DNA of 64,000 bases. It comes from Olsenella sp. An270. GTDB lineage: Bacteria > Actinomycetota > Coriobacteriia > Coriobacteriales > Atopobiaceae. The position numbers and the translations under genes were made by a program. The DNA is taken from NCBI RefSeq assembly GCF_002159735.1, contig NZ_NFJF01000001.1, forward strand, positions 1-64,000, in the 5' to 3' direction. Of the stretch, positions 26,944 through 37,418 are shown one piece after another. The notes beneath the pieces are model-generated. The model was not told the origin of the DNA. It ran no database searches and saw only the letters and a list, made by a program, of their open reading frames with translations. Positions within the stretch are counted from its first letter, which is position 1; every line of letters begins with the position of its first letter.

Positions 26944-27819
26944 CTACGCGCCCTGGCCGTGCAGGGCGTCCATGAACTCGGCGGTGCGCACGACGACGTC
27001 CACGGCGTCGGGCAGGAGTCCCTCGGGGAGCTTCCCCTCAAAGGTGCCGGTGTCGCATGCCTCCGCGAGCGCGGCGTCCATCGGGAGCTGCCCCAGCGCC
27101 TCCACGTCGAAGGCCTTGGCGGTCTCCTCCAGGCGCGACGGCCCGTAGGGATAGATCTTCTCGCCGCAGTGCGGGCACTCGACGTAGGCCATGTTCTCCA
27201 CGAGGCCGAGCACCGGCACGTTCATCATGTTGGCCATGTTCACGGCCTTGCCGACGACCATCTGCACGAGGTCCTGCGGCGAGCTCACGATCACCACGCC
27301 GTCCACCGGCAGAGACTGGAAAACGGTGAGCGCCACGTCGCCCGTCCCCGGGGGCATGTCCACGAGCAGGTAGTCGAGCTCGCCCCAGGCGCAGTCCTCC
27401 CAGAACTGCTTGATGGCGCCGGCCACGACCGGTCCGCGCCAGATCACGGGGTCGCTCTCGTGCTCGAGCACGAGGTTGGCGCTCATGACCTCGATGCCGC
27501 CGCGCGTGAGCACGGGGACGATGAGCTCGTCCACGCCGCGAGCTCGCGCGCCCGCGAGGCCCATCATGCGCGGGATCGAGGGGCCGGTGATGTCGGCGTC
27601 GAGGATGCCCACGCGGGCGCCGCGGCGCGCCAGCTCGACGGCCAGGATGCCGCACACGAGCGACTTGCCCACGCCCCCCTTGCCCGACATCACGCCGATG
27701 ACGTGGTGGATGTTGGAGTAGTCGTTCTGCTGGAAGCCGGCGGGAGGCTCGGGCTGCCTCTGGCCGTGCAGCACCTCGTCGACCTCCTGGCGGAGCTTGT
27801 CCTGCTCGTTCTGGTCCAT
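26944..27819 (-). CDS. mrp: Mrp/NBP35-type Fe-S cluster carrier ATPase
   Basis: A 291-residue P-loop ATPase of the Mrp/ApbC family, thought to carry and deliver iron-sulfur clusters. The deviant Walker A GVMSGKGGVGKSLV lies near residue 42, with LDADITGPSIPRMMG and LLVDMPPGTGDVAL following. The cluster-binding Cys-x-x-Cys is CPHC in ENMAYVECPHCGEKI. There is no N-terminal DUF59 domain. The ATG at 27819 follows AGGAAGG; the in-frame extension upstream has no such site. Divergent from the MBL-fold gene. Confidence 0.92.
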   Translation of the reverse strand: MDQNEQDKLRQEVDEVLHGQRQPEPPAGFQQNDYSNIHHVIGVMSGKGGVGKSLVCGILAVELARRGARVGILDADITGPSIPRMMGLAGARARGVDELIVPVLTRGGIEVMSANLVLEHESDPVIWRGPVVAGAIKQFWEDCAWGELDYLLVDMPPGTGDVALTVFQSLPVDGVVIVSSPQDLVQMVVGKAVNMANMMNVPVLGLVENMAYVECPHCGEKIYPYGPSRLEETAKAFDVEALGQLPMDAALAEACDTGTFEGKLPEGLLPDAVDVVVRTAEFMDALHGQGA

Positions 27820-27938
27820 GGCCTTCCTCTCGACGCGCCCCCTCGGGGCGAAGTTTGGCAACGTGTTGATTCTACCCGAGGCGCCCTCGGATGGTTCATA
27901 CTGGCGAGAAGAACGGGACGGCTGCGAGGGAGGCGCAC

Positions 27939-29012
27939 ATGGGCGGCGACGCGCTCGACGGAACGTGGGGCCAGGGCTGCGGCGAGAACTGCTTCACGCT
28001 CGACGGAGACGGCTTCACCTGCAGCCGCGTGCTCGACGAGCCCGAGGTCTGGCGCGTCGAGCTGCTCATGCATGACACGTTCCTGCCCTCCGTGAACGCC
28101 TTCGTGCTGCGCGACGGCGACGAGACGCTCGTCGTGGACGCGGGGACCTCGGACGACTTCAACGACACGCGCCTCATGCGCGCGCTCCTCGGCCTGGGCG
28201 TGGACCCCGAGCGCACGACGCTGGTCTGCACGCACGCCCACATGGACCACGCCGGCCTCGCCCGGGAGCTCACGGAGGCGGGCGTCCGCGCCGTCGTCCC
28301 GGAGGGCGTGCTCTCCGACATGCGTCGCCTCGCGGTCCCCGCGTGGCGCGACGAGATGGTGGCGCGCATGAGCGCGGAGGGCGTGGGCGCGACGGAGTCC
28401 GTCGAGCTCGCCGACGTCATCTGGGACCACGCGGTCAACTTCGAGACCGAGAGGATCGCCTTCTCGACGGTCGCCGCCGGCGAGGCGCTCCGCTGCGGTC
28501 GCTGGTCCCTCGAGGTCGTCCCCACCCCGGGTCACACCCCGGGCCACTGCGCGCTCTGGGAGCCGCGCACGCGCACGGCGTTTCTCGGTGACGCGGTGCT
28601 CTTCCTGTGCTCCACGTGCATCGGCTTCTGGGGCGAGGGGGAGGACCCCATGGGGGAGCAGCTCGCAACGCTGCGGCGCCTTGCGGGGACGGGCATCGAG
28701 CGGGCGCTCTTGGGCCACGGCCTGCAGGAGGGGAGCGTGGCCGAGCGCTGCCTCGCAAACGCCGCCCACCACGAGCGCCGCAGCGCCCGCGCCCTGGCGG
28801 CGATTCGCGAGACGCCCGGCCAGACGGGCTTCGAGCTCGTGCCGGCGATGGGCTGGCGTGCCCCGTTCGACCACTGGGCGCAGACGCCGGCGCTCACGCG
28901 CTGGTTCCTCGTCTCCGAGAGCATCGCGCATCTCGACCACCTCGTTGCGACGGGCGCCGTCCGCCGCGAGCGCGATGGTGCCGGCGTGAACCGCTACGTC
29001 GCCGTGGGCTAG
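27939..29012 (+). CDS. MBL-fold metallo-hydrolase
   Basis: A 357-residue metallo-beta-lactamase fold hydrolase. The zinc motif is CTHAHMDHAGLAREL; further ligands are in PTPGHTPGHCALW, the aspartate in FLGDAVLF and the histidine in ALLGHG. The C-terminal 80 residues form an extra winged-helix-like domain (LTRWFLVSESIAHLDHLVATGAVRRE), as in several hydrolases of the glyoxalase II-like or LACTB2 group. The N-terminus has a cysteine-bearing extension (GQGCGENCFTL). The ATG at 27939 follows GAGGGAGG. Substrate unknown. Confidence 0.87.
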   Translation: MGGDALDGTWGQGCGENCFTLDGDGFTCSRVLDEPEVWRVELLMHDTFLPSVNAFVLRDGDETLVVDAGTSDDFNDTRLMRALLGLGVDPERTTLVCTHAHMDHAGLARELTEAGVRAVVPEGVLSDMRRLAVPAWRDEMVARMSAEGVGATESVELADVIWDHAVNFETERIAFSTVAAGEALRCGRWSLEVVPTPGHTPGHCALWEPRTRTAFLGDAVLFLCSTCIGFWGEGEDPMGEQLATLRRLAGTGIERALLGHGLQEGSVAERCLANAAHHERRSARALAAIRETPGQTGFELVPAMGWRAPFDHWAQTPALTRWFLVSESIAHLDHLVATGAVRRERDGAGVNRYVAVG

Positions 29013-29027
29013 GCGCCGCGCGCGGGA

Positions 29028-29033
29028 TACAAT
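29028..29033 (+). promoter_or_regulatory. uvrA -10 element
   Basis: TACAAT lies 40 bp before the uvrA ATG. No good -35 is seen at the normal distance, and no LexA-type operator is recognised nearby. Confidence 0.5.
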
Positions 29034-29072
29034 CAAAAGGTTGGTCCGGCCGGCACATCCGAGGAGGGTCCC

Positions 29073-31958
<2,886 letters not shown>

Positions 31959-31965
31959 GGGCACC

Positions 31966-32466
31966 GTGGCGCGCAGGGACAAGTTCCAGAAGACCAACGC
32001 CATGCGCGAGCTCGAGGCCGCCGGCGTGCCCTTCTCGTACGAGACCTACGAGGTCGACGAGACGGACACGTCGAGCGAGCTCGGCCTGCACATCGCGCAG
32101 ATGCTCGGCGAGGACCCGGCGGCGAGCTTCAAGACGCTCGTGTGCGTGACGCCGGCGGGGGAGCACGTGGTCTGCTGCGTGCCGGTGGCCGACGAGCTCG
32201 ACCTCAAGAAGGCGGCCGCGGCGGCGGGCGAGAAGAGCCTCTCGCTCATGCACGTACGCGACCTCGAGCCGGTGACGGGCTACGTCCGCGGCGGCTGCTC
32301 GCCGGTAGGCATGAGGAAGCGCTTCCCGACGCTGATCGACGAGACGGCCCAGCTCTTCGACGAGATCCACGTCTCGGGCGGCCGGCGCGGCCTCAGCCTC
32401 GTGATTGCCCCCGACGACCTGGTCGGCTTCTGCGACGCCACCCTCGCCGACATCGTCCGGGACTAG
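31966..32466 (+). CDS. ybaK: Cys-tRNA(Pro)/Cys-tRNA(Cys) deacylase YbaK/EbsC
   Basis: A 166-residue aminoacyl-tRNA editing protein that removes cysteine from mischarged tRNA-Pro. The family marks are TNAMRELEAAGVPFSYETYE at the N-terminus, FKTLVCVTPAGEHVVCCVPV, the key lysine region LDLKKAAAAAGEKSL and the GYVRGGCSPVGMRKRFPT segment with the glycines of the editing site. The start is GTG at 31966, seven bases after the uvrA stop, with GGTAGGGG acting as ribosome-binding site. It ends four bases before the convergent DUF2442 gene. Confidence 0.93.
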   Translation: MARRDKFQKTNAMRELEAAGVPFSYETYEVDETDTSSELGLHIAQMLGEDPAASFKTLVCVTPAGEHVVCCVPVADELDLKKAAAAAGEKSLSLMHVRDLEPVTGYVRGGCSPVGMRKRFPTLIDETAQLFDEIHVSGGRRGLSLVIAPDDLVGFCDATLADIVRD

Positions 32467-32470
32467 GGCG

Positions 32471-32725
32471 TCACGACTGCGTAACCGGCTTGCTCAGGTC
32501 GTGGAGCTCATGGGGGGCGATGTCCTGCCCGTGGGGCCACTCGATGCCCGTCCCTCCGTCGGAAATGCGGACGCTCCTGAAGTATGCGGCGTCAGCGAGC
32601 TCCCCGTACCAAGGTCCGTTCGCGTAGGGGGCCACGTCAAACTCGCGGGTGTCCCCGTCCTCATAGACGAGCAGGAGGCGAAGCGTGTCGAGGGGCTTCA
32701 CGGAGGTCAGACGAGGCTGCAGCAT
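32471..32725 (-). CDS. DUF2442 family protein
   Basis: An 84-residue protein with the DUF2442 pattern: LTSVKPLDTLRLLLVYEDGDTREFDV followed by GGTGIEWPHGQDIAPHELH. DUF2442 genes are commonly paired with DUF4160 genes in bacterial chromosomes and phages, and the pair is suspected to act as a toxin-antitoxin or related two-gene module; this is not proven. The ATG at 32725 has a strong AGGAGGA site. The partner gene lies 13 bp upstream. GC is lower than in neighbouring genes. Confidence 0.8.
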   Translation of the reverse strand: MLQPRLTSVKPLDTLRLLLVYEDGDTREFDVAPYANGPWYGELADAAYFRSVRISDGGTGIEWPHGQDIAPHELHDLSKPVTQS

Positions 32726-32738
32726 GAGTGGCGTCCTC

Positions 32739-33005
32739 CTACGAGAGGGGGTCGATGCGAAAGAACTGCTCGCCCCGTTCGAGGAGCGACCAGTTTGCCT
32801 CCAGCTCGTCGTGATGAATCTCCATCCAAGCAAGAAGCAACCTCATTTTATTACGAGGGAGAAGGCCTTCAAGAACCGTTCCGTCGAGCGCGACGACCAC
32901 CTCGTCTCCCGAGAACTCCGCGTGAATGTGCGGAAGGTTATGACGACCCCCTATCTCACGGTACATGCGAACGATGATCCCAAAGAACATGCTGAGTACT
33001 GGCAT
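32739..33005 (-). CDS. DUF4160 family protein
   Basis: An 88-residue DUF4160 protein. The diagnostic parts are GIIVRMYREIGGRHNLPHIH, with the conserved PHIHAEF, and VALDGTVLEGLLPRNKMRL. It is the usual partner of DUF2442, encoded 13 bp downstream here. The ATG at 33005 follows GAGGGGACGCG. Together with the next gene upstream it forms a low-GC accessory patch between ybaK and the his operon. Biochemical function is unknown. Confidence 0.8.
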   Translation of the reverse strand: MPVLSMFFGIIVRMYREIGGRHNLPHIHAEFSGDEVVVALDGTVLEGLLPRNKMRLLLAWMEIHHDELEANWSLLERGEQFFRIDPLS

Positions 33006-33032
33006 GCGCGCGTCCCCTCTGGGCTTGTTTGA

Positions 33033-33401
33033 CTAGGCGCTGTCCTCCTCCAGGTCGCGCTCGATGAGCTGACGGAGCCGCTGCGAGCGCGTCTGTCCGT
33101 TTCGAGCGGCCTTCTCGTCAAAGGCTTGCACCTTTGACACGGGGACCTTGACCCCGATGAGCTTGAGCTGCTCGGAGCTTATGCGCGGGCGCCCCACTAG
33201 GATACGGCCCCATTTCCCGGGGAGCTCTCCGCGTTCGAGGCGCTCGGCGATCTCCTCGATGTCCTGATCGGTGAGGACGTCGCCTCCCTGTGTGACGTAC
33301 TTCACGTTGCACCTCCCATAGTTCGTCAGCACGTCGGCTGCGGAGAGCTCCGGATGTCGACGATGGATGCGTTCATGGATCCGGATGGGGACCTTCCTCA
33401 T
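33033..33401 (-). CDS. Putative antitoxin-like protein, possibly a fused toxin-antitoxin remnant
   Basis: A 122-residue protein with two dissimilar parts. Residues 1-40 (KVPIRIHERIHRRHPELSAA onward) resemble the N-terminus of small BrnT/DUF4258-like toxins. Residues about 45-122 look like a CopG-type ribbon-helix-helix antitoxin: VLTDQDIEEIAERLERGELP, a Gly-Arg-Pro-x linker (VGRPRIS) and VKVPVSKVQAFDEKAARNG with a C-terminal helix. The join suggests a deletion that fused the start of a toxin gene to its antitoxin; this is inference from pattern only. The ATG at 33401 has AAAGGTG before it and an AT-rich promoter-like stretch at 33411-33440. It is likely first in an operon with the DUF4160/DUF2442 pair. 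Confidence 0.6.
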   Translation of the reverse strand: MRKVPIRIHERIHRRHPELSAADVLTNYGRCNVKYVTQGGDVLTDQDIEEIAERLERGELPGKWGRILVGRPRISSEQLKLIGVKVPVSKVQAFDEKAARNGQTRSQRLRQLIERDLEEDSA

Positions 33402-33500
33402 GGCGCACCTTTCGTTAAACAAAACGTTATACGTAAATAGAGGGAGGTGCAAGGTGCAGGTTGGCGGGCGGCGAGTCGCCGCCGCCCGCCGGGCGCCGTC

Positions 33501-33956
33501 TCAGTTGTGCACCACGAGCTCCTCGACGTGGCTGATGAAGATCCTCACGCCCCTCCCGGCGTCGGCGCCGAGCCACAGGCCTCCCTCGGAGAGGGAGGGC
33601 CGCGGTCCCACCCAGTCGTGCTCGTCGCCCAGGTCGTCCTCGACGTCCTCCTCGCGCTCCCTCAGGTTCTCGAGCAGCCTCTGCTCGGCGAGCGCGGCCT
33701 CGTCGGGCTCGCCCTCGACCTCGTCCGTGACGGGCTCGGGCATGGACAGCCCAAGCTCGTAGACATCGCTCAGGACCTGGCGGCGCCGCTCGATCGTCCG
33801 GTCGAGCACGAGGTTGCGCACGGCCTCGACCGCCTCCGGGTCGTCCACCTCCTCGGGCTTGAGGGTGAGCACGATCGCGTCGTCCGGCACCTCCCCCAGC
33901 TCCCTCATGTCGCCGCAGGTCACGATCACCCGAGCCTCTTCCCAGTGCAGTGCCAT
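33501..33956 (-). CDS. Hypothetical acidic protein
   Basis: A 151-residue protein with no domain that I recognise. It is strongly acidic, mainly in the middle (EGEPDEAALAEQ and EREEDVEDDLGDEHD), with a predicted long helix between about residues 40 and 105. The C-terminus is more hydrophobic (VRIFISHVEELVVHN). There is no signal peptide or membrane span. The ATG at 33956 has a GAGAAGGGAG site, and codon use agrees with the rest of the chromosome, which supports a real gene. It faces away from the his operon. Function unknown. Confidence 0.65.
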   Translation of the reverse strand: MALHWEEARVIVTCGDMRELGEVPDDAIVLTLKPEEVDDPEAVEAVRNLVLDRTIERRRQVLSDVYELGLSMPEPVTDEVEGEPDEAALAEQRLLENLREREEDVEDDLGDEHDWVGPRPSLSEGGLWLGADAGRGVRIFISHVEELVVHN

Positions 33957-34185
33957 GTGCGTCTCCCTTCTCTCGCCAACGGGGTGCCGAGCGTAGCAGG
34001 GGAGGCGTCGGCGCTGTCTTGCACGTCCCTGACACCTAGCTGACGCCCCAGCTGAAGGGGTCGGGGACGACTGTCGATTCGACGATCTATCGGCATGAGG
34101 GTCCTTCTCGCCCGCAGGTGGTCCTTCGTGCGTTCGGCTCGCTCCTACGAGGCGTTTCCGTGGCGCGGTGCGTCTCGAGACCCAT

Positions 34186-34260
34186 ATAACACGCAGAATC
34201 CGACTTCTTTCTAAATCCCAACTGGTTGTATATGAAATCGAATTGGATTCTGCGTGTTAT
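34186..34260. repeat. Perfect 16-bp inverted repeat with AT-rich interior
   Basis: ATAACACGCAGAATCC (34186-34201) is exactly inverted at 34245-34260. The 43-bp interior is mostly A and T, in sharp contrast with the surrounding DNA. It lies about 105 bp before the hisZG start. It is too far from any gene end to be a simple terminator, and no other copy is seen in the window. Confidence 0.85.
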
Positions 34261-34293
34261 CGGAGCGGGGAGTCGTGCGAAACGACCCCGGCC

Positions 34294-34321
34294 TTGCGTC
34301 GGCACTTTAGTGTGCTAAAGT
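34294..34321 (+). promoter_or_regulatory. his operon promoter with overlapping operator-like palindrome
   Basis: A -35 TTGCGT (34294-34299) and a -10 TAAAGT (34316-34321) are 16 bp apart. The perfect palindrome CTTTAGTGTGCTAAAG, 6-bp arms around TGTG at 34305-34320, overlaps the -10, as a repressor operator would. No T-box or leader peptide with histidine codons is seen before hisZG, so a protein repressor is the likeliest control (inference). Confidence 0.6.
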
Positions 34322-34366
34322 AGTCGACGCAACGCCCGACGAGCGGGCAGGCCGAAGGGAGCCAAC

Positions 34367-36034
34367 GTGATCGCAAGAACGCCCCGCGGATTCCGCGACA
34401 TCCTTCCCCGGGAGGCGCTCGCCCGCGAGCGCATCTGCGACGTGGTGCGGGAATGCTTCTCGGCGCACGGGTACCTGCCCGTCGAGACGCCGCTTCTGGA
34501 GGACCGCTCCGCCCTCGAGCGCGGCGGTCGCATCAAGGACTCAGCCTTCCAGCTCTTCGACACCGACCAGACGCTGCTCATGCTGCGCCCCGACCTCACG
34601 CTGCCCGTGGCGCGTCTCGTCGCCGGGCGCGTCGCGTCGGGGGACCTCCCGGCGCGCCTGCGCTACAGCGCCCCGGTCGTCCGGGAGGAGCCGAGCCTGC
34701 GCGGCCAGCCGCGCCAGTTCACGCAGCTGGGCGTGGAGCTCGTGGCCACGGACGGCACCGCCTCGGAGGCCGAGGTCGTGCGCCTGCTCGCCGAGACCCT
34801 CTCCACGCTCGAGGTCCCCGCGTGGCGCATCGTCTTCGGCTCGCCCGTGCCCGTGACCGCGCTGCTCGACGCCTGCTCGCCGAGCCCCGCGTTCTCCGAG
34901 CGCGTCCGCGCGCTCGTCCACGACTCCGACCTCGTCACGCTCGACGAGGTCATAGCGGCCGAGAAGGACCTCGACCCCGCGGCCGCGCGCGCCCTCTCCG
35001 AGGTCTGCCGCATGGGCGGCGGGACGGAGGTGATCGCGCGGCTGGACGCGCTTCTCGCCGGCGCCGGCGTGCCCGAGGCGTGTCGCGGCACCGCCGAGCT
35101 CGCGGCGCTCGCCGCCGAGCTCGCGGACCTCTTCGAGGCGGGTCGCGTCTCCTTTGACTTCTCGATCATCAACTCCTTCGACTACTACACCGGCATCATC
35201 TTCAAGGGCTATGCCGAGGGCATCGCCGCGAGCCTCGCCTCGGGCGGCCGCTACGACGCGGTCCTTGCCAACCTGGGGCGCCCGGGGCTCGTCGCCTGCG
35301 GGTTCGCCCTCTCGCTCGAGCGCCTCCAGGAGGTGCTCGGGGAGCCGGGGGAGTCGGGCGTGGTGACGCCGGGCGTGCGCCTGGCGGAGCGCCCGCTGCG
35401 CGTCGCGGTGCCCAAGGGCTCGCTCTTCGCCGACACGGTGCGCGCCCTCGCCGCCGCCGGACTGCCCACCGCCGAGCTTCAGGACCCGGGACGCCGCCTC
35501 GTCGTGCGCGAGGGCGACGTGGAGTACGTGATCGTGCGCGCGCAGGACGCGCCGGCCTTCGTGGGCCACGGCGGCGCCGACTGCGGCTTCTGCGGCACGG
35601 ACTCGCTCGTGGAGGCAGACCTCGACCTGCTCCAACTCGTGGACATGGGCTACGGCGCGTGCCGCTTCGTCGTGGCGGAGCCGGCGGGCCGCGCCGGCGA
35701 GGCCGAGCGCAACTACGCCTGGCGCGGCACCGTGCGCGTGGCCACCAAGTACCCGCGCATCACGCGCCGCTACTACGACTCCATAGGCCAGCAGGTGGAC
35801 ATCGTCACGCTGCACGGTAACATCGAGCTGGGCCCGATCGTGGGCATGACCGACCGCATCGTGGACATCACCGCCACCGGCACCACGCTCGCCGAGAACG
35901 ACCTCGTGATCGTCGACGACGTGATGGAGTGCTCGGCGCGCTTCTTCGCGGGGCCGGCGGCGTATCGCTGCGACAAGAGGATTCGCGACCTCGCGGCTCG
36001 TCTCGCCGAGGTCAGGAAGGGGAGTGCGTCATGA
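34367..36034 (+). CDS. hisZG: HisZ-HisG fusion: ATP phosphoribosyltransferase regulatory and catalytic subunits
   Basis: A 555-residue fusion. Residues 1 to about 335 are HisZ, the histidyl-tRNA synthetase paralogue that activates short-form HisG: TPRGFRDILPREALARERI, MLRPDLTLPVARLVA, REEPSLRGQPRQFTQLGVEL and FDFSIINSFDYYTGIIFKGY. Residues from about 342 are short-form HisG: RVAVPKGSLFADTVRALAAA, GADCGFCGTDSLVE and the PRPP loop DRIVDITATGTTLAEN. In most bacteria with short HisG the two are separate genes. HisG catalyses the first step of histidine synthesis. The GTG at 34367 follows GAAGGGAG. The frame is open and uninterrupted over the join, so this is not a sequencing artefact of two overlapping genes by appearance. 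hisD overlaps its stop. Confidence 0.93.
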   Translation: MIARTPRGFRDILPREALARERICDVVRECFSAHGYLPVETPLLEDRSALERGGRIKDSAFQLFDTDQTLLMLRPDLTLPVARLVAGRVASGDLPARLRYSAPVVREEPSLRGQPRQFTQLGVELVATDGTASEAEVVRLLAETLSTLEVPAWRIVFGSPVPVTALLDACSPSPAFSERVRALVHDSDLVTLDEVIAAEKDLDPAAARALSEVCRMGGGTEVIARLDALLAGAGVPEACRGTAELAALAAELADLFEAGRVSFDFSIINSFDYYTGIIFKGYAEGIAASLASGGRYDAVLANLGRPGLVACGFALSLERLQEVLGEPGESGVVTPGVRLAERPLRVAVPKGSLFADTVRALAAAGLPTAELQDPGRRLVVREGDVEYVIVRAQDAPAFVGHGGADCGFCGTDSLVEADLDLLQLVDMGYGACRFVVAEPAGRAGEAERNYAWRGTVRVATKYPRITRRYYDSIGQQVDIVTLHGNIELGPIVGMTDRIVDITATGTTLAENDLVIVDDVMECSARFFAGPAAYRCDKRIRDLAARLAEVRKGSAS

Positions 36035-37416
36035 GGACGGTAACGCTCGAAGGGGGAGCGCGCCTCACGCAGGCCGACCTCAACCGCTCGGGGGTCCTTC
36101 CCGCCGAGGTCATGGCCGCGGCCGAGAAGATCGTCGACGACGTGCGCGAGCGCGGCGACGCCGCGGTGCGCGAGTACTGCCTGCGCTTTGACGGCGCGTG
36201 CCCGCGGGACTTCTGCGTGCCGGACGAGCTGGTCGCCGGCGCGCTCGACCTCGTGCCGCCCGAGTTTCTGGCCGCGCTCACCCGGGCGCGCGACCAGATC
36301 CGCGACTTCCACGAGCGCGAGCGCGAGCAGTCCTGGTTCACCACCCGCGCGGACGGCACGATGCTCGGCGTGAAGGTGACGCCTGTTGCCTCCGCCGCAG
36401 TCTACGTGCCCGGTGGGCGCGCGCAGTACCCCTCCACGGTCCTCATGGACACGATGCCGGCCAAGGTGGCCGGCGTGGAGCGCGTGGTCATGGTCACCCC
36501 GCCGCAGGCGGACGGCACGCTCTCCGCCTACACCCTCGCCGCCGCGGCGCTCGCCGGCGTGGACGAGGTCTACGCCGTGGGCGGAGCCCAGGCGATTGCC
36601 GCCGTGGCCTACGGCACCGAGTCGATCCCTGCGGTCGAGAAGATCGTGGGCCCGGGCAACGCCTACGTGGCCGCTGCCAAGCGCTACGTCTCCGGCGACG
36701 TGGGCATCGACATGGTGGCCGGCCCCTCCGAGGTGTGCGTGCTCGCGGATGCCGACGCCGCGCCCGAGGTGGTCGCCGCCGACCTCATGGCACAGGCCGA
36801 GCACGACCCGATGGCGAGCTGCTACCTCGTGACCTGCGACACCGCGCTCGCCGAGCGCGTCCTGGCCGCCGTCGAGCTGCTCGTCTCCCAGAGCCCGCGC
36901 GAGGAGATAACCCGCGCGAGCCTCGACGACCGCGGCGTGGTCGTGGTCTGCGACACGCTCGACGCCGCCGTCGACGCGATCAACGTGATCGCCCCCGAGC
37001 ACCTGGAGCTCCACTGTGCGGACGCGCTCGGGCTCCTCGGACGCGTGCGCAACGCGGGCGCGATCTTCGTGGGGCCCTGGAGCTCCGAGCCGCTGGGCGA
37101 CTACGTGGCCGGCCCCAACCACACGCTGCCCACGGGCGGCACCGCGCGCTGGGCCAACCCGCTCGGCGTCTACGACTTCCAGAAGCGCTCGAGCGTGATC
37201 TGCTACACGCCCGAGGGCCTGCTCGCGGACGCCCCCGCAACGCAGACCATCGCCCAGGCCGAGGGACTCTGGGCCCATGCCCTCTCCGTCGGCCTGCGCC
37301 GCCGCGCCGCGGAGGGCGCCGAGGTCGACGTCCGCGACGTGGCGCGCGTCGCCTGGCCGGAGGCGCTGCCCGCGCCGGCGGGCGTCCCGCTGCCCGGCTT
37401 CGAGCGGAGGGGCTAG
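36031..37416 (+). CDS. hisD: Histidinol dehydrogenase
   Basis: A 461-residue NAD-dependent enzyme that oxidises histidinol to histidine. Typical segments are YVPGGRAQYPSTVLMDTMPA, VGPGNAYVAAAKRYVSGDVG, DMVAGPSEVCVLAD and the zinc and catalytic region DLMAQAEHDPMASC and APEHLELHCADA. The C-terminal TGGTARWANPLGVYDFQK is also conserved. The length is slightly above the usual 430. The ATG at 36031 overlaps the hisZG stop (ATGA), showing translational coupling. Confidence 0.96.
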   Translation: MRTVTLEGGARLTQADLNRSGVLPAEVMAAAEKIVDDVRERGDAAVREYCLRFDGACPRDFCVPDELVAGALDLVPPEFLAALTRARDQIRDFHEREREQSWFTTRADGTMLGVKVTPVASAAVYVPGGRAQYPSTVLMDTMPAKVAGVERVVMVTPPQADGTLSAYTLAAAALAGVDEVYAVGGAQAIAAVAYGTESIPAVEKIVGPGNAYVAAAKRYVSGDVGIDMVAGPSEVCVLADADAAPEVVAADLMAQAEHDPMASCYLVTCDTALAERVLAAVELLVSQSPREEITRASLDDRGVVVVCDTLDAAVDAINVIAPEHLELHCADALGLLGRVRNAGAIFVGPWSSEPLGDYVAGPNHTLPTGGTARWANPLGVYDFQKRSSVICYTPEGLLADAPATQTIAQAEGLWAHALSVGLRRRAAEGAEVDVRDVARVAWPEALPAPAGVPLPGFERRG

Positions 37417-37418
37417 CC

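Larger units (their letters stand above)
33957..34366. other. 410-bp spacer before the his operon
   Basis: No gene is supported. The left part holds the ribosome-binding site of the hypothetical gene at 33956 and a GTCCTTCTCGCC 12-mer (34101-34112). The middle has an AT-rich block flanked by a perfect 16-bp inverted repeat (34186-34260). The right part has the his promoter with an overlapping palindrome (34294-34321). The remaining bases show no recognisable structure. Confidence 0.7.

Noticed and set aside
29000-29072. LexA/SOS box before uvrA
   Set aside because: No GAAC-N4-GTTC or CTGT-N8-ACAG-type palindrome was found near the uvrA or uvrB starts.
34322-34366. T-box or histidine leader peptide before the his operon
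   Set aside because: The leader is about 40 nt, too short for a T-box, and has no run of histidine codons.
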